Shown here: piece by piece, positions 24,132-34,505 of the stretch
Layout: each line of letters begins with the position of its first letter
Position numbering within the stretch: position 1 is the first letter of the stretch
Assembly (NCBI GenBank): GCA_020746875.1
Contig: JAGTJL010000001.1
Span: forward strand, 4,836,001-4,900,000
Length of the DNA: 64,000 bases
From: Rhexocercosporidium sp. MPI-PUGE-AT-0058
Taxonomy: Eukaryota > Ascomycota > Leotiomycetes > Helotiales
Reading direction: 5' to 3'
Program-made: the position numbers and the translations under genes
The notes under the pieces: generated by a model
What the model was told of the DNA's origin: nothing
The model's database searches: none
What the model saw: only the letters and a program-made list of their open reading frames with translations

Positions 24132-24511
24132 TCCATTCCTTCGTCCGGAAGCCGTCTCAACTTTGTCGCTTGGGCCCCTCCACACCACTCCTGTCATTCT
24201 CTAAACAACCGCTTTTCAAGTTACATCCACGTTCTACAGAAAAGTCTCGGATCGAAACATCTCATCTTTCCCCTCCTCAAAAAATACAAATCACCAGATC
24301 AAGAGGCCCTGTCATGTGAACGTCCATCGCTTCGTCCTGAAGCTGTCTCAACTCCTGCGAACCTCCACTCTCATTATTCTCCAAACAACCCCCTTCCAGA
24401 TTTCATCCAAGCTCTAGACACATACGGTAGTCTCGGATCCAGACATCTCCATCTTTCCCCTCCTCCAAAAAACATAAATCACTGGTTCGAGGACCCCTCC
24501 TTTTTCATCTG
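24132..24511 (+). repeat. Imperfect tandem duplication, unit about 191 bp
   Basis: Copy 1 starts at 24132 (TCCATTCCTTCGTCCGGAAG) and copy 2 at 24323 (TCCATCGCTTCGTCCTGAAG). They share ordered blocks: GTCTCAACT, CTCTAAACAACC/CTCCAAACAACC, AGTCTCGGATC, ACATCTC..CATCTTTCCCCTCCT and AAATCAC. Copies are head to tail with small indels. The region is non-coding. Confidence 0.75.
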
Positions 24512-25358
24512 ATACATCGGTTGTGCCATGATCGCTCGCTTGTCTCTCTAGCTTCGTTCCAGGGATTTCTTGGCGCGGTATTTGAGACAACAGCCGACTT
24601 TTGTAGAGATGGTATTGCTTGCTTCTCATCTCCACAATTGTTTCCTTTTTGATCCTTTCATCCGATCTTAGCGTTTTCTGTCGTCCGGTTTAGCTCCTAA
24701 GATCGGGTGGCCAAGAGAAACTCAAAACGAAGGGCTTTGTGTGTTGTTTATCATGATAGCGTTTATCGCTTGGGCTGGAACTAGCCCGACTTTTATCGAT
24801 GGCTACGAAGCAATTACAAGTGGATTTGATCTTTCGATTCTGCTGCTTCAAATGATTCTATTCATGAAGAATGAAGAATTCTCGTTTCCACAGTTGAACT
24901 CAATTACGTTCAGACACAGCCACGGTCTTCTATATCACGGCTCTTATAGCTAGATATCAAGCTCAGCATCTCCAAACAAGTTCCAAACCTCCTGTGTCCT
25001 TTTGCCCTAAAATTTGGTCCACTCGCAACTCGTCCCATTCGGCTCATGCATAATGACAAGCTTCCATCGGTGCTTCACCCGATCAGATCCCTCGATCGCC
25101 CTAGGATAAATCAACATCTCAAATTCTGAAGCAAGCATAGCCTCTTCGTCTGATGTTTATCCCCCGAAAAGATTGTTTCACGTGCGGGATTTACAGTGGA
25201 ATAGGGAGCTACCCCAGTCACGCCCAAGCCGGGACTTGTGAAATTGCGTCAGGGTCTTCCTAGAATAGCACCTCTAGCTTTTGATCGCTCGCAAGAGGGC
25301 GATCCTAGTCGATCCTTCTCTCCCTCCAAGACATATCAGATGGAGGACTTTATAAACA

Positions 25359-25517
25359 GTATGTTTGGCCCCTTCGTTATCGGATCATCACCACTGTGCA
25401 TTCCTTCTGGTCTTTGCCTTGGTTATTCTCCCTCTCCCTTTCTCTCTCTTTGCTTTCGGATTTGATTTGACATCAACGTTCTTTATCTTCTTGCTCGTCT
25501 TTTCCATTCATTCACAG
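25359..25517 (+). other. Candidate leader intron of the collagen-like gene
   Basis: A consensus donor GTATGT at 25359 and an acceptor TTCACAG at 25517 bracket 159 bp with a pyrimidine-rich 3' half. If spliced, an upstream ATG at 25341 joins in frame to the main start and adds nine residues (MEDFINTFS) before the signal peptide. It could equally be a 5' UTR intron, or not used. Confidence 0.35.
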
Positions 25518-25525
25518 CGTTCAGC

Positions 25526-27535
25526 ATGCGGTCTGATCTTCTTTCTTTCGCGCTAGTCGCTCTTTTCACTTCTTCGGCTGTTGCTGGTCCAATCGAACCA
25601 TCTCAGGGAGATGAGTAAGTCTTCTCTTCTGAAGCTCAAATAAAGTATAAAGTCTAACTTGCTATTCCTAGGTCTAAGCGAGGTATCAGGAAACTAGGTT
25701 TCCGCAGAAGACAAGTCACTACAACGGTTCTCGCAAACCCCGCAGCTACCACTTGCACTCCTTGTGCCATCGGCGCAGTCCAGACCGTTACAATCACCGA
25801 AACGGTAACAGCATCTGCTGCTCAAGCAGTTAAAACCGTCACAGTCGTTCAGTCAGCCGATGGCGCCATTCAACCTCCTCAAGTTGTTACCGTCACACAA
25901 ACAGCCACCGAAGGCAATGCTGTCGATGGTGTTGCTATAACCTCGACATCTACCGGCCATAAAGTCGTCACAATCACAGTCGGCGGAGCAGCAAGCACAG
26001 CTACAATCAGCCACGACCAGACCATCGTGACAGTCACCCAAGGCACCGACTTGAGCCTCGCCACCGTGACACAAGGTCAAAACCTCGTAACAGTCGGCCA
26101 AGGAGCCCAACAAAGCATCGTGACAATCACTCAAACTGCGCCCATCCAACACCCCACGCCACCTCCAGCTCCAGCTGCAGTTCAAAACACCGCCGAAGCT
26201 GGTGGGGTCATAACCGTCACTGAAAGCGGCGGTGTTCAAAGCGTCGTAACTCTCACAGAGGGACAAAACGTTGTTACCGTATCAGGCGCAGCTGGCAACC
26301 AACCCAGCGTCGTGACAGTCACAGCTGGAGCACCAGGCGCAATTGCCGGCCCACCAAAAGACAACCCTCCAGCACCTCCAGCAGGCGTCTTCCCTCCTGG
26401 TCCAAAAGGCGATCAAGGCCCTCCAGGACCTCCAGGACCTCCTGGTCCTCCCGGTCCTCCCGGTCCACCAGGGCGAGGGAAGGGACACGGAAAGGGAGGT
26501 AACTCGGTAACAGTTAATGTTGTCATCGTCCAGTTCGTTACGCCTGGAAAAACAGAAACTATCACACAATCAGTCGCCGGACAGAATGTCACTTCTTTTG
26601 TCTCTAGTCCTCCCGTGACCGTAACATCGACCATAACATTGACGGAGGGCGCAGCTGCGAGCGGCTTGCCTGGCGTGCAGAATGGTACTGCAACAATCAT
26701 CAGCAATAGCACTGTGGTATTGAACGATACTCTCCCCTTGAACGGCACAGCACCCACGGCCTTGAACGAGACTCTCCCACTTGCGAATGCTACCGCTCCG
26801 GCATTGAACCTCACTCTCCCCGCAGCGTTGAACGAGACAGCTCCTTCTCCTGAATTGCTACCAGTCAACGTCACACTCCCGGCAGACGCAATCGCAAACG
26901 ACACGAACCTCGCTTTGAATGCTACAGCTCCACCACATCCCCCTCCTCCAGCGCTGAAGGACGCTCCAAAAGCTCTCAATGAGACCGCGCCTCCCCCTCC
27001 TCCCGCATTGAAGGATGCTCCACCACCACTCAATGGGACGGCTCATCCTCCCCCACCTCCAGCGCTGAAAGATGCTCCAAAGGCTCTCAATGAGACAGCG
27101 CCTCCCCCTCCAGCGCTGAAGGACGCACCAAAAGCTCTCAATGAGACGGCACCACCGCCTCCTCCAGCATTGAAGGATGCTCTACCACCACTCAACGGGA
27201 CGGCTCATCCTCCCCCACCTCCAGCGCTGAAAGATGCCCCAAAGGCTCTCAATGAGACCGCACCTCCCCCTCCTCCAGCATTGAAGGACGCCCCAAAAGC
27301 TCTCAATGAGACAGCGCCTCCCCCACCTCCAGCATTGAAGGACGCTCCAAAGGCTCTCAATGGAACAGCGCCTCCTCCTCCACCAGCATTGAAGGATGCT
27401 CCACCACCACTCAATGGGACGGCACCACCGCCTCCTCCAGCGCTCAACGAGATCACGAACACCGCGCTACCCACGATCATTACGACCCCCGTACCCGCTA
27501 CAGCAGCTCTCCCAACCGTCACTGCTTCTGCTTGA
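25526..27535 (+). CDS. Secreted surface protein with collagen-like tract and Pro/sequon tandem repeats
   Basis: Two exons, 25526..25614 and 25672..27535, joined at phase 2 (57-bp intron, donor GTAAGT, acceptor TTCCTAG), give 650 aa. Residues 1-21 are a signal peptide (MRSDLLSFALVALFTSSAVAG), and SKR at 31-33 is a possible Kex2 site. Residues about 60-250 repeat Val/Thr units such as VVTVTQ and NVVTV, typical of fungal wall adhesin-like proteins. Residues about 273-300 are collagen-like: GPKGDQ followed by six GPP triplets and GRG. A second Val/Thr block follows, then about 85 residues dense in N-x-T sequons. Nine full copies of an 18-residue unit (PPPPPALKDAPKALNETA and variants) end at about residue 622. 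There is no hydrophobic GPI tail, so it is probably secreted or wall-trapped. No orthologue is recognised and the function is unknown. Confidence 0.88.
26929..27448 (+). repeat. Nine-copy ~54-bp coding tandem repeat
   Basis: Units encode PPPPPALKDAPKALNETA (type A) or PPPPPALKDAPPPLNGTA(H) (type B), one with LPP. The order is A B A A B A A A' B, followed by a truncated tenth unit. Every unit keeps one N-x-T glycosylation sequon. Confidence 0.9.
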
Positions 27536-28821
27536 GCTGTGTTATATCTACGATGAAGTGATGAAGTGCCGCTTTCCTTATCTCTGACGCTTCTGGGTTT
27601 CTTTTTTTGTCCTTTTCCTGTTCTGGGATCTTGTTTCTCGTGGGCTGTATGTTGTATGCTGCATGGTGCTTTGTATTTGTACATATAGACTCGCTAGAAG
27701 AAAAAATCCTTCCCAGGTTCAGGAAGGCACAAAAGACATGATTTTTTTCTTTTTTGCCTTCCACGGTTTCTGGGGTATCTGGGGGCGCAATCCTATGTTT
27801 GGGAAGGGGTTTGAGGAGAGAGACGAGCAGGTTCTCGAGGTCTGGTTTGACTTTATTTGATCGTGCGAATGTTCATCTATGTCTATATGTATATGTGTAT
27901 ATCTTTAAGTCATCCCTCTCGTCAACTATGGATCTCTCTTAGGGCGAAATTGAAAGTGAGTCTTTCTGGGCCGTATGTTTCCACTGCCTCGACTTTTCCA
28001 AAATCTTATTTTACATGGCTCAACAGCCAAATTTGCATGCCGCCTTATGTAACGCGATGTAGACCTGTAAAAAATATGTTACCAAAAGCGGTACCAAAGT
28101 AGGCATCTCTAGCTGCGTCTTGCATCTGACTGCTTAGTCTTCCCTCTGGTGTGTGCGGATTGCCATCGTAGGTTCGCTCGCCCTTTAGCGGATAGCATTC
28201 GTAACCAAAAGCTGAATCCCTACTTTTATTTATATCCAATTAAGCTCATAATATGCGTTAAGATCAACTTACTCGATAAGGAATGAATAACGTTCTGACT
28301 TGATATTCTGACGATGACCGTAGAAATAGAATTGTATTATATAGTGTAATTAGCGGGTGTAGGAAACGAGAGTGGTCGGCTCCTTGTTTTGTCAACACTA
28401 AACCCCACTCTCTTCCTCTCCCCTTCCACATCTTCAACTTCTTCCATCTCCTCCATCCCTTCATCGAAATTCAACAACAGCTAACCTTTTCCGCTGGCGC
28501 TCTTTTGAAGCAAGTCACTCGCTACACCGTCATACGACACGTTCATTATCATCTTCCTTGAGTTCCAGAGATACTTCCCTCAACATATCAGGCAAGGAAA
28601 CAATCTACCAGACGGAACCAGCGGTCTAGGTAAGCAGACTCTATCTCTTACCCGTCTACACACACACTTCACTGCATAAGGCTCATCACCTTACCTATTA
28701 CGGCTTCACAGCTAGCACGCACTTATACTCTGCTATCATCTACTCATCTCACCTCACTTCACTTCCAAACACAACCTACAACAAATCATACTGACGCTCG
28801 TGTAGCATTGGCGGCGGCAAG
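27536..28821. other. Intergenic
   Basis: 3' flank of the collagen-like gene and 5' flank of the next. No gene is supported except a probable leader intron at 28630-28805. Confidence 0.5.
28630..28805 (+). other. Probable 5' UTR intron
   Basis: Donor GTAAGC at 28630, branch-like ATACTGAC and acceptor GTGTAG at 28805 lie 16 bp before the ATG of the next gene. Confidence 0.45.
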
Positions 28822-29583
28822 ATGACCTTACCAAGAAACGAAAAGCCTGCCCAGAAGTTGGAACGGATAGCCGATATAGAAAAGGAGATTGAACAGGCGT
28901 GGAATATGATGGTTGGTAGCGAGCTCACTTCGGCCCGACGTAACGAACTCCTACAATATACGAAAGCTCGTAAAGCAGAAATTGGCAGAATCCTGAGAGA
29001 CTTAAAGCGAATAACCTCGGAAGAATCCTTGGAGCTCGAAGAACCGCTATCTTTGGATGCGTCTACATGTGAGTCACTACTTCATTACATCTACAGATCC
29101 ATGTGCTAATAAAGTACACAGCAAACCCAGTCCCAGCTATTCCGACAGCGACACATCTAAATCCGAGCTCAGCACATGCCTATTCAAAAGACATCCCTCA
29201 GCTTAACCACGCCGACGCCGTACTAGCGCGTGTCCTACAAGTCACTAGATCGTTCCCTGCGAATATTGACGACGATGGCAAATTGGCTTTATTGAACTTG
29301 ATCTGCACATTCACAACACTGCCTATAGACAGTCAATTTATGAACGATCTTCTAGAAGGTCTACAGCTAGGATCTTACACAGTGCCACTAGCGAGACTAT
29401 GGGTTCATCGCATCTTTTCGGCTTCAATTACGGTACGTTTCCTGATGGTGCGAGTCTCAAGCCGTGACTAATTCCAAGCAGGCTTCTCAATCAATGCCCA
29501 CTGCCCACCTATCAGCGAACAAGACACCGACGCCGAATGCGTCTCAGTCTTTCTCTAGTAATAAAAGTCCTGTGGATCTCTAG
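28822..29583 (+). CDS. Hypothetical helical protein, three exons
   Basis: Exons 28822..29068, 29122..29432 and 29482..29583 are joined at phases 1 and 0 (introns 53 and 49 bp; the second has a GTGACTAAT branch site) and give 219 aa. The N-terminal 80 residues are strongly helical and charged (LERIADIEKEIEQAWNMM, ARKAEIGRILRDLKRI), suggesting a coiled coil. The middle part (LNHADAVLARVLQVTRSFP, DGKLALLNLICTFTTL) is also helical. The C-terminus is Ser/Thr/Asn-rich. The family was not recognised. The frame directly downstream (29633-29926) also looks coding, so the last exon may be wrong or the gene may once have been longer. Confidence 0.6.
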
Positions 29584-29662
29584 ACAGACACCAGGGCATC
29601 CTCATCTGCTTCCTCTGTTGCAGTCGATAGGACCTCAGCAGGCCGTGCTTATGAATCCCGAT

Positions 29663-29710
29663 CCCATCGCGGGCGAGCTAGTTATAAGTAGCATGCCGCC
29701 AAATCGTGAT
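29663..29710 (+). repeat. Diverged direct repeat, copy A
   Basis: Matches 30299-30346 over 48 bp with seven differences, all C/T or A/G. The shared core is GTAGCATGCCGCC. Confidence 0.7.
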
Positions 29711-30298
29711 AAACAGGAGGTGCACCGGCCAGAAGTCCCACATAGATCCCCTTTTAAGACAAGATCAGGACTAATACATCTTCAAGACGGATCCACGGCC
29801 AAGCCTAAGAGGTCAACGTCAAGCGAGATCTTAGACACCGATAACGAAGCCTCTGCTGAATCGATTTATATCCCTTCAACGAGAGGAAGCGGAAGCGATA
29901 GCAGCTCGATCAGCGGGTATGTCTAGACAGAAATATCCCAGTTGCCCGGTTAAGCTAACGGCCAACAAATTAGTATAACCTCTAGCAGTGAAGTTCGTAA
30001 CATGTAGTTATTTCAATTACAAGTGGCAGCTAATCTAAAGTCCAACTAAAGTACTAGGTATATTTAAGCAGAGATATCCCAAGTTTCCCACTGAACTGAC
30101 GTTTCGCAAAGTGCTCCAGCATTAGCAATAGGAGAAGCAAATAATGCAGTATTATTTTATCGTCGCGCTTCAAATACAGACTTATTACGCGCCAACGTCA
30201 ATCAACGACATCGGATTCTCATGTCGGTAGCTGATCTCCCATCACTCCCATACACATGCGCTTTCTGCGAGAGAGCTTGCGCAAACGTGACCTCCTAT

Positions 30299-30346
30299 CC
30301 TATCGCGGGTGAGCTGGTTATAGGTAGCATGCCGCCGAATTATGAT
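30299..30346 (+). repeat. Diverged direct repeat, copy B
   Basis: Partner of 29663-29710, 636 bp downstream in the same orientation. Confidence 0.7.
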
Positions 30347-30762
30347 GAATTAAACTTGTCTTTGAGAGAGTAGCTAGTTTAGCAGAGAGGGATGAAGAGT
30401 GGGGCTTACAAGGGCTGTTGTAAGGTGCTTGTTAGTGAGACTCCGGTATAAGTAGCTGCTCTCGCGAAACCTTTAATATTAACTCTGACAGCAAGAACCA
30501 AGGGGAGAGCAGGATGAAATCTATCCATTAAGTCCTCCTACCACCGAGCTAGAGCTGGAAAGGCTATGAGAAAAATGCCGTCCACCTGCTCGTGATATCA
30601 TATCTCATAAATGCTGCACTCTGAAAAACAGACCCTCCCCCCATTCCCTTTCATCCGTAAACGCCACAGAAATCAGACCTTCCACCCCTACCTCCATGTC
30701 AACCGTCCAACCATCCATGCGCTAGCTTCCCCAGAACGCCTTCTTTCAATCGGTCACTCCTT

Positions 30763-32994
30763 TTAGTTCTTCCGCCGTCTCTTGGTGGGACTGCGCATTG
30801 CGTTCATGTTCTTCGTTTCTTCCGGTGTGCTGACTTCAGGTGTGGCGACTGCACTACCGTTCAGACTCTCTACCCTCCCACCACTATCCACCGTACCATC
30901 CATGCCAACGTCGAAGTGGCTCTCTCCCATACCAGCGGCGTCGCCATAATTATCGAAGTTGAACTCTCCATTGTTCGCCATCGGACTGCTGCCAGTGTAA
31001 TATGCTCCTGTGTCAAGGAACTGATCCAAGTCGAGGTTCGCGGCATCTGGATGAGAAGATTCCATGCCGTTGAAATAAGTGTCGCCATCGAGACCGGGAA
31101 TAGAACCAGATGGACTGAGAGGCGCAATGGTGGTCTTGACATCATTGATACGGTGTTCTTGCTCAGCTTGGAGTCTCATCAAATCATCAATCTCCTTCTG
31201 CGTGTAGCCGAGCTCCTCAAGGGTTGGTTGCGGAGGTGGCGTAGGACTGGTGAGAGCATTGTTGCCGCCTGCCGAGGAAGTGTTGGCTATGAGATTGAGC
31301 ATGCTGTTGCGCTGTTCGTTGGTGAGAGGAGAGTTTCCATTGGCGTTCTCGTAATGAGAGAGCATCTCGGGGAATTGCATGGCACCGTTATTGGGTCGAG
31401 TTTGGGCGTTGGTGTCTTGAATAATGTTCATCATCATGTTCGATTGCGGGAGTTGTCCTTGTTGACGGCTCATATCTGGCTTGAACTCATGCTGCGCTTG
31501 GGGGATTTCAGCAGGAGAATCGAAGAGCTCTTCGATCATGGCGGAGTGGGGAGTGTTTTTGTAGGTGTGTGGCTGTGGAGTCGGAGTCGTGGATGGAGGT
31601 GTCGCGGTAGCTCGATCACCACCACCAGGTGGAGCCATGAGGAGTCGCTGGGGTCTTCTGTGAGGACTCATGCTGCCTGAATTTTGTTGTTGTTGGTTTG
31701 AATCATCTCCAATGTCCACCACGCTACCTTGATGCTGTGCCTCGTTGTGGTTGATGCCATTGGCAAACATCTGAGCAATGTTGTTAGAGCCTTGCCCGTC
31801 CAAACTTCGGTTGTAGACAGTCGCAAGGAATGTGAGGATGGCGTTAATCGAGTTCTCGTGCCTATCGTGGAGTGATTGGAAGGCAATTGACTGTTGGTAG
31901 AGTTGGTTATGATCTTTTCGCAGCCGGGCGATGGCTGATGTGATATTGCCTTGCTGCTTTTGAATTTCGGCTAACTGGTTTTGAAGGGCTGCCACATCCC
32001 GGCGTTGAAGAGGTCCAGGTTCGGGGGCAGCTGAAAGTGCTCTCGATTGCTGAACAGTATTGCCGTAGACCTCCTCAATTTCCCTTCCATCATCATCACT
32101 CTCTCCATCTTGCCCTTCCTCATTCTTGACTTTCGGCTTCTTGGATTTTGAGTTTCCACCCTTGGGTTTGTTGATGAGCCAGAGTAGGTTCGGGTGGCCG
32201 CGTTTGAAGTATGGATTGTAGTACTCGCTGGGACTCTTGTTCTTCCTTTCACTCGCCTTCATCGAATTATCCGACAACCCAACTCTCTTGTGAAATCCAT
32301 ACATATTCAACTGCCGGACGAAGGATGCGTAGTTGTTGTGCTTGAAAAGTTCGGGGATCAACGTCTTCGCAAACTCGTCCTCGTCCAAGACGACAAACGA
32401 ATCGCCTCGATCAGACCATCGGATGAGCTCGGTATTTTTCGATTCGTCTAGGAAACTAGGACAATATCAGCATGCAAACGGACTTGGGAGGAAGGGAAAC
32501 GCTTACCTGCTTAGCTTCTGGACAAACGGGGGAATCTGTTTGCGCTTCGACTGGGCATCTCTCTTTGCTACCGCAGCCCTCTCTTCCAACAACTCAATAT
32601 TGTCGTTCTCTTCCATTACCCCGTTCCCATTCTGAGGATCAAGTATAGACTCGTCTCCAAACTGGCCCCAAGGATCGATCTGATTATCGAAAGCCATTCG
32701 CTGTGCGGTTGGGACGAGTTGTCTGTTGTTGTTGTTGGGCCGGCGCGCCAGCTGTGTTGAAGCTGCAGGAACTGACTGATCGAACGGGGCCTGGGACATT
32801 CCAGCGCCAGCGTAATTATTCATATGGTAGCCGGACTGATCAGCGTAATGTGTGTTGTCGGGTTGCTGGTTCCAGTTGAGGAAGTCGGCGTTCGAGACCT
32901 GGCTAGGTGCAGTGTAGGATTGTGGCATCTGGTTACTCTGGACGCCTGGAGAAGACCCCGGTGCAGCTCTCTTTCTGGGATTCGTGGGAGGCAT
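30763..32994 (-). CDS. HSF1: Heat shock transcription factor HSF1
   Basis: Two exons, 32994..32507 and 32455..30763, joined at phase 2 across a 51-bp intron inside the DNA-binding domain, give 726 aa. The start is the first ATG (MPPTNPRKRAAPG). An open frame upstream has no ATG. The winged-helix HSF domain begins IPPFVQKLSSFLDESKN near residue 154. It holds the recognition helix region HNNYASFVRQLNMYGFHK and ends near HPNLLWLINKPKGG. A hydrophobic heptad trimerisation region (VAALQNQLAEIQKQQ to LTFLATVYN) lies at about 315-375. The N-terminal arm and the C-terminal half are Gln/Asn/Pro-rich activation-type sequence. HSF1 binds nGAAn repeats and drives chaperone genes. It is usually a single essential gene in fungi. 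Confidence 0.95.
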
Positions 32995-34505
32995 GTGAAG
33001 GACAAGGGACCTAGTGACGCGGTCAACAGCAGTCAACAGTCGAAATCCGAAGGTCAAGAGGACAGAGGTGAGATGGTGAAGCCCGGCAGATAGAATGGGG
33101 CTCGATATGAGGTTATCGGGAGGAGCTCGAGGCTGACTGCAGCCTTCCTTGCCGCTTCAGGCTCCCTACGCTTTCCACACACTCGAAGATATGGCACTTG
33201 CACTGGCACTGTGCTGTGTGCAACCGCTGGTAATAGCCTCGTCTTCGTTTGATATCGTATCGATTGCGTAGCTTCTGGTTTGCGCCGGAAAGTGGTATGG
33301 TGTCGTGTCGTATCGTGTGGAGGAAAGAGATCGTCCTACCTGTACAGTATAAATGTGCCACGGCTCTCAGAAGCGTCAAAGGGAGGTAGAGGGAGAGTCT
33401 TGGTGTCTTGAGGGCCTTCTAGCAGCGCAACGCTTCTATTGTCGTAGACAAAGATGGCTCTGATACTTGCTCCGCAAAAGAATGGCGGTCGATGGATCAA
33501 TGTGGAGGGTTCGGGATCCTGCAGTGCAGTACCGGGCAGGCTGGTTGATTGTCGCGTGGTTCCGGAGGGCTTCGCAGCCTTCTACACAGCTCTTTAGGGA
33601 TTGATTCATACAATTTCGAGCACGCTTCAGGTGATTGAAGATATAATCATGATGGGACGATGCGCAAGAAATGAGGGGATTGTGGTGGTGGTCTTGAGTC
33701 AGGACTTGCGGGGTGGGATGTTTTGATATTCTTCTTCGCCCTGACGTATTCTCACCCATCGCGATTTCACAAGATTTCTGACTTGTCAGCACAAGCGAGC
33801 CAATGGGATCTCCGAATTTCAACGACGAGGCTGTGTAGTGACAAGGCTGAAGCCTCGTGAATATCTAAGTACCTAGAATGGTTTGCCCTTGATTGGAGTT
33901 TTCCTGCCAGTCTTGGGGAAAAGTCTTCTATCGGCATTCTGTTGTAGTGGAAAGCAGTCAATTACGTAGCTGGTGTTGTAATCGGAGTTTCTTAGACGAC
34001 CATGGTCAATCCAACTGGGCACCAACCGCAGAATATTATGTTTCAAGGCTGGAAAGGTTTACGAAGTTACGACTTCTTGACTTTTGTTCCGCAGTGATCA
34101 CCACATGAAAGGAATAGGTGTTCACAGATCTAAATGAAGACTGATTCATTAGATGTGAGCAAAATCTTGAGATCTTTGATTCAGTTGGAGAGCATTCAGG
34201 TCGCTCTTTATTACCGACCTGTGTCAACTCTGTGTGATTGGAAGCTCTAAATTGCTAGATCAACCTCTGCACTGGAACCTTAACTGATGTAGTAACAAGA
34301 TGGGTGTTGTGCCTTTCGGTGACAAATACTCTCATGCCAAGCCTACCATCTCAGCATTTCTCAATACTGGGGCTACCGTGATATCGGAGATACATTTTCA
34401 ATCTGAGCCCCCACTAACCCACACTTTGCCCAGTCTAAGCCTGGCTGGAACTGCATCGAAGAACCCTCGGACATGCTTCGCTCTTTTATCCTCCAGACCC
34501 TCCCT
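32995..34505. other. HSF1 upstream region
   Basis: 1.5 kb containing the HSF1 promoter and leader and the 3' flank of CWC27. No clear array of heat-shock elements was noticed by eye. No gene is supported. Confidence 0.45.

Larger units (their letters stand above)
18384..25525. other. 7.1-kb region without a supported gene
   Basis: The proximal 2 kb (18384-20340) is probably promoter and 5' UTR of the PIN4-like gene, with AGGG, CT, GAA/GGA and GGCA microsatellites. The middle (20.5-23.9 kb) has CT-, CCT- and CAT-rich runs and several medium ORFs of low complexity. The longest is 21775-22389 (+, 204 codons), which is dominated by Pro/Ser/Arg. The distal part (24.1-24.5 kb) holds an imperfect tandem duplication. 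A candidate leader intron for the collagen-like gene lies at 25359-25517. A long non-coding transcript is possible but cannot be shown from sequence. Confidence 0.5.
29584..30762. other. Decayed, partly duplicated sequence
   Basis: Includes a coding-like stretch (29633-29926, with TKPKRSTSSE-like Ser-rich text) lacking a start, and a 48-bp segment at 29663-29710 repeated at 30299-30346 with only transition differences. It reads best as gene debris. The 3' flank of HSF1 lies at the right end. Confidence 0.45.

Noticed and set aside
26413..27684. Long minus-strand ORFs rich in Gly and Ala
   Set aside because: They are complementary to the proline/sequon repeat array of the collagen-like gene.
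30916..31680. 254-codon plus-strand ORF
   Set aside because: It is antisense to HSF1 and mirrors its codon pattern, so it is a shadow frame.
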